Assembly: GCF_910592395.1 (NCBI RefSeq)
Contig: NC_088314.1
Location: 806,001 to 870,000, forward strand
Length of the DNA: 64,000 nucleotides
Reading direction: 5' to 3'
From: Lineus longissimus
Taxonomy: Eukaryota > Nemertea > Pilidiophora > Heteronemertea > Lineidae
Notes under the pieces: generated by a model
Told to the model about the DNA's origin: nothing
The model's database searches: none
Seen by the model: the letters and a program-made list of their open reading frames with translations, nothing else
Part shown: one piece after another, positions 12,638 through 25,997 of the stretch
Layout: each line of letters begins with the position of its first letter
Position numbering within the stretch: the stretch's first letter is position 1
Position numbers and translations under genes: made by a program

Positions 12638-14650
12638 ACATTGAGGTTTGAGGGGGATTGTGGGAAGTTCTCCTCGAGGCCGTTTTAGTTGTTGATAGAC
12701 ATGGCTATACTCCATGCCTTTATGATACTATGCCTCATTGCATGGTTCAAGTCTGGAGAATTCAAGGCATGTTCCAGGTATCAAGTTCACGAGTTGATAA
12801 TTTTGTATGATATGTTCCGTCCATTCTGTTTTTCAGATGTGATATTCCTTGAATCATTCCACAGTCAGTGGTGACCAACTAATATGGTCATTTTCCGTCC
12901 ATGTTTACTACATGTAGTAGATTGACTCAGTTCATTAAATTCAAACCAGCGGACCCCATTTTTATGTTGATTTTAAAGTGAGGGTGGCTGTTTCGAGTTT
13001 CAATGTTGATTAATGTCTCTGTGATATAAGTAAGTAATTTTTTTTTTTGATATGCCAATTACATGATTTACAAATTGAAGTATAGAGGGTGGATCAATGT
13101 GAATTATACAGCCCATTTTTTGGCCTTCAAATATGTGGGGCAAGGACCCACTACCAGAGTTGGCAATATTCACATCACCACAGACATGAAAACTCGGCTC
13201 CATGCTTGATCCACCCTGAAGTGTTAATAAACCAAATCCTGTACAGCCTCCGAAATAGACAGATTTTTATTCAATTTCTTAAATAATAAACTGTATATAA
13301 ATGAGGAATCGTGTCTCGTTTTGTTTGTAGAGTCCAGAGAGTACAGCAAAGTCACAACCAGAATGCCAGGATAAGAGTCGGGAAACCATCTCTCTTTGCA
13401 GAGTTTTTGTAGTCCCAATTTCAAGAGAGGTCCTGTCCCATCATGTTGTGTGTACCAAGCTCCTCTCAAGCGATGGAAGGTCACCCAAGACAAAATACAG
13501 GAAAAAAGTTAAAGTATTGATTCATCTCGACAGGTTTATTAAGAAGTACAGGACTATCAACTGACAGAATATTCACAGTTACATAAGCTATGTGTTCATG
13601 ATCAACCTAATCTTATTGCACATGCCTGCTCTATCAAATCACACCGAGGGACAACTGACCACAAACCTGTGCCTTCCTTCGTTGGTCACATCGCATTAAA
13701 CAAATCAGTTTGGAATCACTTCAGTCCCTGCATTGAAGCCATATATTTACAACACGGATAGATTAAATTTAACTCGAAATCTATTTCTTTTTTCATTACG
13801 ATGGAACATCAAGTATCCTGATGTTCAAATGAAGTACTCTCGTCTGTAATCTTCCCCAATCTACGCCTTTTGTCAACCCCATTTTTACAACTTTTATACA
13901 AATAAATTAAAAAACATACAAAACACAGCACTTACGAACAATGGAATTGAATGACATAATCTGGTCAAATCACTTTGATGACTTACATGCTAGTACAGAG
14001 TTTACAAGAAAGAAACATGAAAGGTGAATGTCTTACAAGGGCTCTCCTTGTACAGCCAATCTACTAATTATCCTCACAACCAAAAATAGGTTTACTGAAA
14101 GGGATCTATGCTACACACTAAGTAAATGCCTAACATTGTCACAATTAACTTGGTTTTGTTCATTGTCGTTGATGAAATACAATCAATATCTTTTGATTTG
14201 GCACTCTACAAGGCAGTAGTGGGATTGCATAATCCTCAGCTTATTGCTAGCACCAGATATACTGCCCAGAGGTCCTGCATCACCTGCAAGATGTTATATG
14301 AACCTTGAAGCATACTACTCAGAATCAAGTGGCATCATCTGTTAGCTGCCAGACACGAGCTGAAGCCCCAACCCTCAAAAGTTCAGGGTGGGATCTCGGA
14401 GGTCAAATTGTGGCTGTTAACCAATCTTTGGGCTCCACTGGAAACCAACATGGAATCAATATCAATACGGAATGAAATGATCCAGCACTTGGCAAAGGCA
14501 GATGCACAGTAAGTCAATTGTCACTCAGCAGAGATCAGAACCAATGTCAGTGTCAGCACCTCAGTCTTCCCGGTAGTCACAAAGATACACTCCATCTCAG
14601 CAACTCCTTCCTCAGTGCTAGCAATAAGTTGTCAGACCCACATCTCCTCA
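12638..14650. other. Convergent 3' UTRs of CCDC146 (+) and BORCS6 (-)
   Basis: No coding segment is recognised. Plus-strand AATAAA hexamers at 13226-13231 and 13285-13290 can end CCDC146. A minus-strand AATAAA at 13535-13540 can end BORCS6, giving it a 3' UTR of about 1.1 kb. The two predicted ends are only about 230 nt apart, so short tail-to-tail overlap of the transcripts is possible. Confidence 0.55.
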
Positions 14651-16487
14651 TCACGTTTTCTTTGCCTGCTCCTCCTTCTCTTTAGCTTCCTTTGCGAGCT
14701 GGCCTTCAAATAAATCTAACAGTCGTTTGATCTCTTTACTAGAGGTGAGTTAAGGAAACTATCTTCATTCTGACATGTGTCCATCACACATGACCTTGAG
14801 TAGTTTACCACTCAAGATCACCTTGATCATTCTTATGTCCTAAACTGTTACCCTGTAGACAAATTTCTACTGGACTATCCCCAAAATAGAAACATTATGC
14901 TGATGTATACAAGGTAACAGTAAGCAAAGTAAAGCTCTCTTCAAGATGACACTAAACAAACAAAGCATTGTCTTCAAAAGGATACATTTGATCAGCGAGC
15001 TGGTGGATTGGTTTCATGCCATGGCTCACCTCTTCACACTTGGCCATCAAGGCATACATGGACTGAAATGATGAAGAAAAAGACAGTAGTCAGGTAGCTG
15101 TGCTTTTCAAAGTTATGTGTCAGGTGCAACAAGCTTAACAAGACAATCTCATTCAATGATGACATCTTGGCCGATGAGAGGGCATTGTTTTTGTAATACA
15201 AGATCATCACTACAGAGTAACATGGCTTGTACCTTAATTCCAGCATCCACACTATCACAGGTACTATCAATCCCTTCCTTGTAAACAGAACAACAACCCC
15301 GGGTTATATTTGACATCTGAAACAAAAAGAAGAAAATGGAATTAATTCAACTTGATATATTATGATTTTGGCATCAATTCAACTTGATATATTATGATTT
15401 TGGCATCCGTAACTCTGTTATTTAAGTTCCCTGACAAGAATGTAAGGATGAAAGAGCCAAGTCAACTTACTTTGTGCAAATTATTCTTTAAATTTCCCAT
15501 CATCAGGTCCAGGTTGTCCGCTACACGTTTGGCATGAGTCTCTATATCCTTCACAGCATGAGGGTCGATTGGTGGAATGTCATCTGGAGATGGGTGAAGT
15601 GGCAAACTCGAGGAGCGAGACATACCAGAAACTGAGGTGCTACAATAGGAAGACGTCACACTAGATACACTTGATACACTTCTGGAACTCGGAGTCCTGC
15701 TTCCGCGTGACATCGGGCTACTCATTTTGACGAGTTCATTTAGATCCTCAGCTACAAATGCCATCATCCCACCCTCCTTTAGAATGAGACCCTGTTCATG
15801 AAGGGGATTTTCTGTGACTGCCTGTATTACATTGTCCAAATTCTCTAATGAAATTTCAGAGTCGCCACTAACATTCGAAAAACTGTCTGAAAATTCAGAA
15901 AGCTTTTGTCTTTCATAAAATTGCAATGGTCTTGGCAATACAAGACTTTCTGGTCTATTTGCATTGTAGCCCTCAGCACCACCGCGTAGACTAGATTCAC
16001 TTTGACTGGGAGAACTGCTGCTGCCAGTACTGGCATTACGAAATTTACGGTAGAGATCCTCGTCTAATGGTTGGTAGTCTTCTTCTTTTGTCCCCTGTCC
16101 CCGATCCTTGGGCGCAACAGAACTGTCAACAAACACTTCCCCACCAATGATATGTCTACCATCATCATCTAATGAGTATTCTTGTTGCAGCCGTTTTTTC
16201 TCGCTGCCAGATTTCCCCGGCCCAGAGCCCTTCCCATCTTCACTTTCCCTTTTTCCCATACCAAGAGGGACTGATCCATTTTGCAAAGGTGTTGTATCAC
16301 CAGTGGCTTCTTCTGAAGTCCCTGGTTGAATGTCAGGAGAAGATAAACCCTCAGGTGCAAGTCTTTCATGAAGGGTTGCATCAGATGCAGAACTGGGGAT
16401 GCTGGCATCAGTTTCAGGAAATGAATTTTCCCCAGAATCTGGTCCGTTTTCAGCTTCGTTTACCTGCAATACGTGATCGAATTCCAT
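14651..16487 (-). CDS. BORCS6: BLOC-1-related complex subunit 6 (lyspersin)
   Basis: Four exons in transcript order: 16487-15471, 15316-15233, 15062-14986, 14738-14651; phases join to give 421 aa (human about 357). Residues 1-~310 are low complexity and probably disordered, with a Ser-rich stretch (SRGSRTPSSRSVSSVSSVTS). The conserved part is C-terminal: IDPHAVKDIETHAKRVADNL, DLMMGNLKNNLHK, CCSVYKEGIDSTCDSVD, SMYALMAKCEEV and IKEIKRLLDLFEGQL, which follow the vertebrate protein closely. BORC sits on the cytosolic face of lysosomes and recruits ARL8 to couple them to kinesins, so this subunit should act in lysosome positioning. The gene is divergent from NOL9 and convergent with CCDC146. Intron 1 carries a 32-bp tandem duplication (15344-15407). 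Confidence 0.9.
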
Positions 16488-17419
16488 CGCAATGGTCTCT
16501 ATAGGTACCTACTAATTTCTTCTATTACTTGCACAGTGTTTTGTTTGCACTGATTAACACGGAAATGGGATATTTTGGAGAAAACACAAAAAATTTCGGA
16601 CAAATTTTATTTTCGTCTGCCATTTTGGATACAGCGCAAGCGCAGTTGCAGCGTCCGGTTGACATCCTCGCCGTGCCAGTTGGCAATCTGACTGGCAATC
16701 ATCCCCGATTCCACCTTTGCACGCAAATTGGCCAGTTGACCGCGTATTAATACATATTTTCATAAAATCGGCTCAAACTCAAATTCCACTGATAGAGATA
16801 TCAAACTTTATACTGATATCATTTATTTATTATATTTTAGAACTTTAGAACCAAAAGTTTTGGTTTACATACAGCTTTATATTGCATTACTATTTCTTAA
16901 TATCGGAGTGAGGATGTATACATTTTGGGTGCTCTTCGGTCCCATGAGCCATGTGCTTTTTGTTGATAAATAAAAGTAATATAAAGTGAAAAAAGTACGT
17001 TAGATATACTGCATCTGGGGATCTGCTGATTTCCTGTACATTAATTAGTAACTAAGACACCATTTAAGGTGTCCAATGTACAATGACTTTGCTGTTTAGC
17101 GTGAGAAAGGAGAGACAAGGTCAAATCTGAAATTGGCCACGATGGCAAAAGATGATAATGATGTTAAAAAATCTGGTGTGACAGGAAATGTGATCCCCTG
17201 GAGAAATAGTCTCTGAGATAATGTAACGAAGGGGGATTGTGTAGGGCATGAATGGAATATCTAATCTCGATGCAGAAAATGTTACTAGTCGGCGCCTTTT
17301 TGTCATGAATGCCCTGCGGCTGTCACAGCCCTGGAATGGAAGCCAGGGCTGGGCTGTCCTGTGTGTGCTGACATTGTATATCATACATTTCACTTTTATT
17401 TACTTTTCAGGTCTTCAAG
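16488..17419. promoter_or_regulatory. Head-to-head BORCS6/NOL9 promoter interval
   Basis: A 932-nt interval separates the two divergent start codons. Around 16618-16680 it contains GCCATTTTGGA, an inverted YY1-like site, and CpG-containing sequence. A splice acceptor just before 17411 implies a non-coding first exon for NOL9, so the true promoter-to-promoter distance is shorter. A shared bidirectional promoter near 16.55-16.7 kb is an inference. The rest (16.75-17.1 kb) is AT-rich and I see no feature in it. Confidence 0.4.
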
Positions 17420-20400
17420 ATGGGAAAGCGAAGAACCAATAAGAAACCTAAAGTTACAGAAGTTGTCGTAGAAAATGTCACACCTAAAAGGATTACAGCG
17501 TACAGCGCCTTCCAAGAGAAGAATAGAATACCTAGATCAGCAAAACTGCCAATATCTGCTGGCAAGAAAAAGAATAAGGCAAAACTATCTGCCAAAAAAG
17601 TGAAGGAGGCTGTAAAGATGGAATCCGATTTGAAGGCAAAAGTGTCTATTCCGTCCAAGAGTCAGAGTCCTAATCTGTATGCCCGGAGTTTTTTCAAGAT
17701 ATTGGGTGGGAAGCCTGCCAGTAAACAAGTAGAGTCTATATCTATTGTTAGTGAGAAACTACCAGGTGCTACCAAGAAAGACGAGGTTGATAAACAAGTT
17801 GTCGGTTCTGATGGAAAAAAGGGCAAAAGGCAGAGTAGGGGAAGGAAAAATGTCCCTGTGAAAGAAAGCCCGCGTAGATTTGATCCCAGTGTGTTTGAAG
17901 CTGGGAAAACTGAGCTGGATAGGGCTGTGCCACAAACTGCTGTGACAGAGGTTGGCATTTCAAAGGTGGGCTGTGATGGTGGTGATGTCAGGAAAGTACG
18001 GAGGACCTCAAGTCGAATTTCACCAAAACTGAAAAAAGAGGATGAACCCAAGGACTCTGAACTATCAGAGGCAAAGAATGCTACTGATAGAAAAAGGAAA
18101 GCATCTGAGACTGAGAGTAGGAAAACTTCACCAAGAAGTGTAAGGACAAGAAAAAAGACCAGGAAGGGTGATGGTTTGAAAATCGTTGGACATGGGAAGG
18201 TTGATTTGGAGATTGTGCCATTTGTCCGTGCTGGTAATGATAGGATAGTTGACGAAACTGTGGAGGACTCCGTGTTGGACAACACTGTAGAAGACGATGT
18301 CACTACGGAAATGAGTGATGATACCTCTGCTGTGATAAAATCTAATCAGTAAGTAAATTTTTTCCCTCGATTTGTTTATTTTCTCTGGATTTGTGTCTTT
18401 GCAACTGCTAACAGAATGGAATGTTACGCTGAGTGTTATTGAAATCATGCATGTATAATCTGCCTATCAGTTGCAAAGTGCTATGTCATTGTCTGTCACG
18501 CTGCTAAACCATCTACTGTGTAGTTTGTTCTAAAAAGTCTGCAAGCTATGAATGTTTGTTTTCTCTTCTAGGTTGATCCCAGTGCCTGATGAAGACCAGG
18601 TATATGTCGTACTCGATCACCCACAGGAGCTGTGCCTCAGAGGAAAATATTCAGTAAAGACTTTGCTAGGCAGCGTTACCCTCCTTGGCTATGACATCAA
18701 ACAAGGCTCGTCTACTGTAGAAGTGTTCTCACCAGAGAACTCAAGCCACCTTGTTATCAAGACGATGGCTGTCACATCAGAGCAAACAACAATTGTGTTG
18801 GAATCGGAAATAAAATCTAAGAAGACATTGGAAAAAGTTCGAGAGGTGCTTAAGGGAAACAGTACTGTGATTAGATTGGAGAAGCTAGAGTGTTCAGTGT
18901 GCGACAAAGTTTGTGTGGTTAACCCCTTCCAATCTTTGTTTCCAAAGAGACATACAACAGCAAAATCATCTGACGTTGATGTACAGCTTTCAAAGATTGG
19001 TCTGACTGTTGCTGATGACAATACTAGGAGGTGTGTTATTGGTGAGGAGTATGACCAGGTGGCCAAGGCTTTCTCTGCTGCAATTCAGACTGAGGCTGTG
19101 GCACCGCCCGTAGCTGTCCTCTGTGGTGGGAAAAACGTTGGCAAGTCCACCTTGGGGAGATTCCTCATCAACACTGCACTAAACAGGTGAGTTGGCTTGC
19201 ATTCACATCGCAAAATTTGCAACGTTGAGACGGAGATGTTAGTGTTCCAGTCAGAACTTTCATGCCATCCAGGGTATCATAAATTCCGAGTGTTAAGCCT
19301 CACCTTGCCCCAAAATTCTCATTAAACTGCATTTGGTCAACTCACTGTTTTGCGTAGTGGTGGAACTACAGATTTTCTATTGCTATTCATACTGGCATCA
19401 TTTCATCGATATTTGTTTATATTGTTCCATTTTCAGTTGTGATGCCGTTGGATATCTTGAGTGTGATGTGGGGCAGACAGAGTTCACCCCTCCTGGATGT
19501 GTGGCTTTCAATATCATCTCTAAACCATTACTGGGTGAGTCATGTCTTGGCCAATATAGTTAGAATAGAAATCTTGATTGTATGTATTGTGTCATGTTCA
19601 AGTTTCCCAGACTCAAGTCTATTTGATATAAATGAGACATATGATAAATTGTGCTCTTTTCGACTGTTGAGAATACTGAAGGTACTTTGTGGTGTGTTAT
19701 AGTACCTGTAACCAGTCATGATAGAAAGTTAAATATTGATGATGAAAATCTTACGGTTAACACTTGAATTTCAGGCCCACCATTCACCCATCAAAGAAAT
19801 GCGGAGTGGTGAGTTTTATTTTGGTATTCTTTTCAAGATCAACGGTCGAGCGCTATCCTGGTCTTCCATGATAAGGAGATTTGATATGAGTCGGTTGTAG
19901 ATAACACTCTTCTCGTACTGCTATAGGAGGGCCACTGACACAACTGTCATCATATCAACTCAAGGTGTTTTGATCTTTTGTTGCAGCACACAGCCTGGCA
20001 ATAAAATGATTAGGGTTGAATACAGAAAGAGATCCTTGTAGAACTTACATTTACGTCTCCGATCCTTCCTTTGCAGCATGTATTACATGGGTGCCTCCTC
20101 CCCTGGTGACAATCCATCATTCTACATCGATTGTGTGAAGAAGGTGTTTAGTGTGTATCAATCCATGGTACCCAAGATCCCTCTCATCATCAACACAATG
20201 GGCTGGACTCAAGGTATGAACATCTCGTTTCATTACAAGATTGTTGATAAGTAATCAGCCTGCAAGTGAATGGTTGAGGCAATCGAATTCAAGAAGAGTC
20301 AAGTTCTTCAAAGTTAATCCAGAAAAGAGCAGGGCTTCTCTGATACTTTTGTTCATTGTTTGGCCTATTTCAGGTATGGGCATCCCGTTGCTGATGGACA

Positions 20401-21914
20401 CCTTGAGAATAGTCGGCCCAACTTTCATAGTGCAGCTCCAAAGTTCAAGCTACTACAGGAACTATGCACCACTTACGACGGAGTATGTCTTGAAGACTCC
20501 AGGATGGAAACACACAGACACCAAGAACAGCGGTCATGTTCACCATGAGCACTTTATGATACAGTCACCTACCAACTTAGCCACGGAGTAAGTACTCAGA
20601 TACATCTTCAGCAGGGTAAAACTTGGCCTCTCCTTGAGCTGAAGTCTGAAACCTGTTGTCTTTGTCCTTGGATGTTCCAAGACAATTGGACTCCCTGATG
20701 ATGACAGGGGGAACTCGGTGCTTAGATCTTTCTGGCATGTGTTTTATGGACTGTTCAAAAGAGTTATTTTTCACCTTTTCAGTGGCCATGAGAAGTATAA
20801 GGCAGCCGATCACCGAGACCTCGCCATCCTGGCCTATTTCAGTCATGTGCTGCCCCCTAGTGTCAGCCTGATGAACATCCACAGCATCCAGCCTTACGTG
20901 TTGAAGTGGAGTTCTGTTGCAGTCCATGTGGCTAACGCAGTCGTCCCACAAGCTCAGATCATGTATGCCCTCAATGCAACCATTGTGGCTTTGTGCCATG
21001 CTGATACTTCATTGGTAGGTCCGGCTGAGTTATTGCGACATTTTAACATTGGCTGGTTAAGTTTGCTTCAAGTAAAACCTTGTTGGCTTTCTTTGGCTTT
21101 TGTAAGTTTGTGCTGGAAAATGGCTTTGTTTATTGTAATGTCAGATTGGCACAAAGGATAAGACAGTGTGTCCTCTGAGATCATGAGTTTGATTCTGGAA
21201 TCAAAAACAAAGATTGCTTCTCAGCAAGTATAAAGTATAACCCAGCCACTGAGAATGCCAGACCCAATTCCCAAATAGGAGAGGCAGAATTATTCAGTTG
21301 AACCCTCTCCTTTCAGATGATACAAGGAAAAGATGAGAGACTTCCCAAGTCCTTCTCTAAAATGCCCACCTGTGATTGTATAGGATTTGGTGTAATAAGG
21401 GCTATTGATCCCGTAAAGAAAGTCTTCTACATCCTGACACCCGTCGCCAAGAATGAGCTCCACCTGGTAAACACGATCATCAAGGGCGCTATAACGATCC
21501 CGAGCGAGTTGCTGGTCATACCAGTAAGTTCCTACCTGACACATCACTCATGACCTAGAGGAAGTCACTTTACTTTGATTGTCACATCCTTTGAATAAGA
21601 TTGAAACCAGGATTCCTTGTGCCAGGTGCCTATTCCTGGGCAAGTTATGATCCCAAGTGATAAACTTGTGATGGAGACCTCCTTTCAGTAAGTTATTGGT
21701 GCTCAACCATCGTGGAAAGGAACAAATGTTTGGTGAAGGTAATGCACTGAGATTGAAATTGCCTGTTTGTAATGATGATCTGTCTTTTCTTTTGCAGAAA
21801 TCCAGTGTAACTCGGCCGTATGTCGATAATCCACAAAACATACTAGGAGTTAAGCCTGTCGCTAGAAATTACTTGACGAGAAGAAAATCACCCCACAGAG
21901 TGAAAAAAGCTTAA
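17420..21914 (+). CDS. NOL9: Polynucleotide 5'-hydroxyl-kinase NOL9
   Basis: Nine coding exons: 17420-18348, 18572-19186, 19437-19534, 19775-19808, 20077-20213, 20374-20587, 20783-21014, 21317-21523, 21798-21914; phases join to give 860 aa (human about 702). Residues 1-310 are a lysine/serine-rich, probably disordered nucleolar extension. The kinase core carries a Walker A loop, GGKNVGKST (~495-503), then YLECDVGQTEFTPPG, YYMGASSPGDNP and PLIINTMGWTQGMG, as in the Grc3/NOL9 Clp1-type kinases. In animals NOL9 works with LAS1L to phosphorylate and process ITS2 during 28S rRNA maturation. A GTGAGT donor lies 5 nt after the stop codon and an acceptor at 24144, so a 3' UTR intron is possible. The extra length is mainly N-terminal. 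Confidence 0.94.
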
Positions 21915-24900
21915 AGTGGTGAGTCAGTTATGTCTACAGTTGAACCGAGAGTCATAAAAGTCCTTCATTCCACCCTCGCTCTGTCTCTGCTAAGTCAATG
22001 CATGAACTCTCCCCAATGCTGTTAGATCAGTTGAAGTGTCAGGGTCATGGGACCCAAGCTGCCTCATTCAAATTCATGGTCTTATCTGATTGGTTTTATC
22101 TTGGTGTTCAATGTAAAAGGTGATTGTTATTTAACCACAGGGTATTACTGTGATCACTCTGATCCTGTTTATATTGTTGTGACACAAGCTCCCTCATTCA
22201 CCTTTATTGTCTCAATGGTTACTCTTGGTGTTGAAAGTCATTGTTATATCATAAGGCATTACTGCTCTGATTCTGATCAGGACAACAACATGTATGTTAT
22301 CTTTGTGTAAAACTAAAGAATAAGGCCTTAGTAGCTCAGCAATTGCAGATATAAGATTGATGTCTGTTTTCAGATTTATGTATGCTAGGTGATGAAAGGC
22401 CAATGCACATTGCTTCTGATAAGATAAATGGTCCAGTATGCAGCCCATTTCTTACAAGTTCTTGTACATGTACTTCAAATGATCACTGGTCATGCAACGA
22501 ATGATCATTTCAAAGCCGACAGGCCTCAACTGAATGAATATACATGAGTCGTGTTGACATGGCTGAATACATCTCTTGGGGTACCGCCTAAATGTTCCAA
22601 AACACACCAGAAACACACCATAATGAGCAACCCAGGAGTCTGGCAAACACATTAACGATGCATATAAGCTTTAATTAGAATGAGATCTAGGTTGTGAGCT
22701 GATCAAGCCTGCCAAGGTCACATTCATGACCTTTGATTAAATTCCAACGCCTATTGTCTCAGGATGCTGTAGGTCTGCAAGGGAGGGATATCTGATAAAT
22801 ACTATTACAAGCATCACACCTACTGCATCACCACTGTGTGAATGAAATAGGAAAAGATCATAATCTTTATCAGCCAGTTGATAGATCGTATCGTGGTAAA
22901 TGTCAGCATCAAGTACTACTGGGTCGACACTAATTATAACTTGGTTTTGGTCTCCGCCCATGTCTGACTCCAATCGTTATTAGGTTGGTGTACAGGTGGT
23001 CCGAATCTGATCAATCTGATCAACTGGTACCAAGTTCGAGTTACTTGAGCCTGTTACTTTCCAACAATGGTTTCTTGGACAGAGCGCATGCACCAACAAG
23101 AAATCCTGTTTTTGCCAGAGTGTGCTGCAAATGTTGTTACATGGTCTAAAATGGAAACTATGACAGTTCTTTTGTCCACAACCACCTCAACTACTCAATC
23201 AAATTACTCATTCTTCTTACAACAATCTGAACTCCTTGTTTTGTTATTATGACTAAGTGGTACTTTCACAATAACACAAGAGCACTTACACCTTTTGTAT
23301 AAAGACAGAAAACCCTCATGTGTGAAGGTGTTAAAGCATTTGTCTTTGGAATTACACAATTCTCAAACTTGCAATACCGGTTGTTGTATGACACATCGTT
23401 CAAAAAGATAATTGTTTTTGTGAAGAGATCATGAACTTGAACTTGCATTGCAGATATTTCCTTCAAATGATGTTTGATACACCATTGCTCCACAAATCAG
23501 AAAGATATTCTCAAATTGGGTACCTCCCAAATTAGTCATCTTGGTACATAAAACTTGTATCGTCCTCTTGGGAGTTTTAGTGTCCAAGGTATAGCAAAGA
23601 ACATATGGCTTTCAACAAGACAGGACTGGTCTTGCCAAATGTAAAATCTGACAGGCCGCCACCTTAAGCCAAGTTGTGTTCTTAATTAGGACTAATGATG
23701 AAACTTGATCCCTGCTAGTGCTTGAGCCCAGACTGCCCAGACTGTTGTTCATGTGCATGCAGGCCCAGGTAATAATAGGATTATGGTCATAGCTCAGCCT
23801 CTATGAGGAAACGGGCAAACATTCCTGGACATTCCTTGGCCAGTCTACATTTGTCATCTCTGAGGCAACCCCCTTAACCCGAGAGAGAGAGATGGTTGCA
23901 GTACTTGCCCTGGCCGAGCCTATTGATGCTGATGAGGTGTTTTCCTAACATGCTTTTCACCACTCTAATAACCTTCATTATTATCATTATTGTATCTTAC
24001 ATATATTTTGTATCTCAGTTGGTGCAATAAGGGTCAATTCTCTCACAGTTTAACTTGACTTTAACCCTTTTCAGGACTAAACACAACCCATAATACAGAC
24101 ATCATTGGTCATAACCAGACTTCTCCTTATTTGTGTCCTTGCAGAAACGCTGTGGATGTGTGGTTCACCTGAGGATTGGGTTGACATCAAAGTGATACAG
24201 ACTATTGCGAGTACCAGCGTGTTCAGTTAGAGACTTAATTTAAGACAGAAGTTGAGTTTCAATGATTTAGTGGACTTCAGCTGTTTCATAACAGGCTCAT
24301 CTACACAACTGGCTTCTCGCTACAAGAGCCAGAGTTTCTCTGATGTTAACCATTCTTGCTTGCATGGCTTGCTTCTGTTAACACCAATACTTCAGCTCCA
24401 TGCTAATGAGCGATTTTCATCACTGCGGCAACACTCCAATGACAATCATCATGTTGTCATGGGTCTGTTGCAGATTGCAGTTACCAAAACTGCTCGTTGG
24501 CTCAGCGCATCATGCTGAAGGCACTTTAGGTACCTCCGGACTGGCTGGGTACTGAAGTTGTTTCTGACAGTAAGGGTAATAATGAGGGGAGAATCTGTGG
24601 TGGTGAGAGACACTGCCACCAAACAAACCCCATGAAACAGGATTCCAAAGTTCTGCCCTGTTTCTTGGAATCAGTGACGTTTCACGGAAGTGCATTTGCT
24701 TGGTGTTCCAACTTGTGCATTCTTGTGCATCAATATATGATCGATTTCAGTAGCTTAGGGTGAAATGACAAAAGGTCATGGTTGATGTTTACACATTCAC
24801 ATAATTGAATGTGACAGCAGGAGACTTGCTTATAAAAATAGTTCATGTTGCTAATTCAGTGTGGTTTTTGGGTTTTTGATTCTATGTTGGGAAATTTGAT

Positions 24901-25997
24901 AGATGTATCAATTGAATTATGTTATGAGGCATCTGAGGAAATTCCTTTGTAAAGGCTCTTACTCATCCCAACGAATTGGTGTTATCGTGGGGGATAAGGA
25001 GAATTGAAGTAAAAAATTGTGATTACGCAGTGCTGTTTGTCTTTCTGAGTAATCCTTGTCTATGACCATCTACCATCAAGTTTGGGTGTAACTTCAGAAT
25101 GAGGAAGTTTTGACTGGTTGAACAGGTGTGCATTGTTGGAAATAATAAAGTTTTAATAAAAGTATATATGGAAAAAAGATTGTTCCTTCTTTTTGTGAGA
25201 GTAAGTTTTCGAGTCAAGAATAGGTTCCCAAACTTCTGCTTCTGATTGAAAACTTACAGTTCCCTGACATTTGAAATCATCAAAAGATTCTGTAAGAAAG
25301 GCCTTACTTTGTTCAAAGTTTAATACTAATGCTACATGTATATTACCTTGAGCACCCATTAATGAGAGGATTTTGGCATCAAATACCGGTCATAAAAACC
25401 AAGGGGTTAAACGATAATTTGCCAGTGGATTTGATATGAAGATTGATGTCCAATCTCCAAACATTTCAAACATGCCAAGCATGGAGAATGACACATATCC
25501 TTCTCAATCTCTAGACTCATTAGTGCTCTGAACCTAAACTTTAAACCTGCCTCTGCTTGGAGCTTGACTATGAGATAGAAACACTGCAAGGATCAGGCTT
25601 GTACAGAAGGTCTCTGCTTGGAGTGCATTCCCCACATGACGTATCTATGACCCTTGGCCGGTTAGGCGCGGCGCACATGCATATCTTTCCACCCAAAGAC
25701 ACCGACTGCTGTAGGACTCGCAGAACTTTCATCACTCTTGGACTAAGACGCATATCAAAACTGAATGGAAACTAATAAGCTACAATTGGATACTATTAAG
25801 TTTAAGGTTATCAAATATCAGAGGGATAGTTTGTTGAATTCTTTTGTTGTTTTATGAGTAGTTCATGTGCGTGGTTGCTTTAAGATAAGAGGGTCAGACT
25901 TTCCATCTCTTTCGATGTTTTAGTGATATAGCTGTGGAACAACGTTCTCTTTTCTATGGACTTATCGTAAGACTGTGATAGACACCTTGGACCAATC
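21915..25997. other. NOL9 3' region and intergenic sequence
   Basis: No protein-coding exon is recognised over about 4 kb. A donor just after the NOL9 stop (near 21919) and an acceptor ending at 24144 could join a terminal non-coding exon, 24145 to about 25175, with AATAAA hexamers at 25144-25149 and 25155-25160. A diverged tandem duplication of about 125 nt occupies 22053-22290. The rest is AT-rich sequence without visible structure. Confidence 0.4.
22053..22290. repeat. Diverged two-copy tandem duplication
   Basis: Copy 1 (about 22053-22170) and copy 2 (about 22184-22290) share the ordered blocks CCTCATTCA, CTTGGTGTT, GTGATTGTTAT/GTCATTGTTAT, GGTATTACTGTGATC/GGCATTACTGCTCTG and CTGATC. The similarity is partial and interrupted, so this is an old duplication. 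It lies within the NOL9 3' flank. Confidence 0.4.

Noticed and set aside
16108-16504. Plus-strand open frames opposite BORCS6 exon 1
   Set aside because: They are antisense shadows of the long first BORCS6 exon, whose minus-strand product matches the family at its C-terminus and joins in phase to three more exons.
17326-17351. Hairpin CAGCCCTGG-(8)-CCAGGGCTG upstream of NOL9
   Set aside because: A nine-base perfect stem in a presumed intron of the 5' UTR. It is short enough to be chance and has no companion terminator, riboswitch or miRNA-like length.
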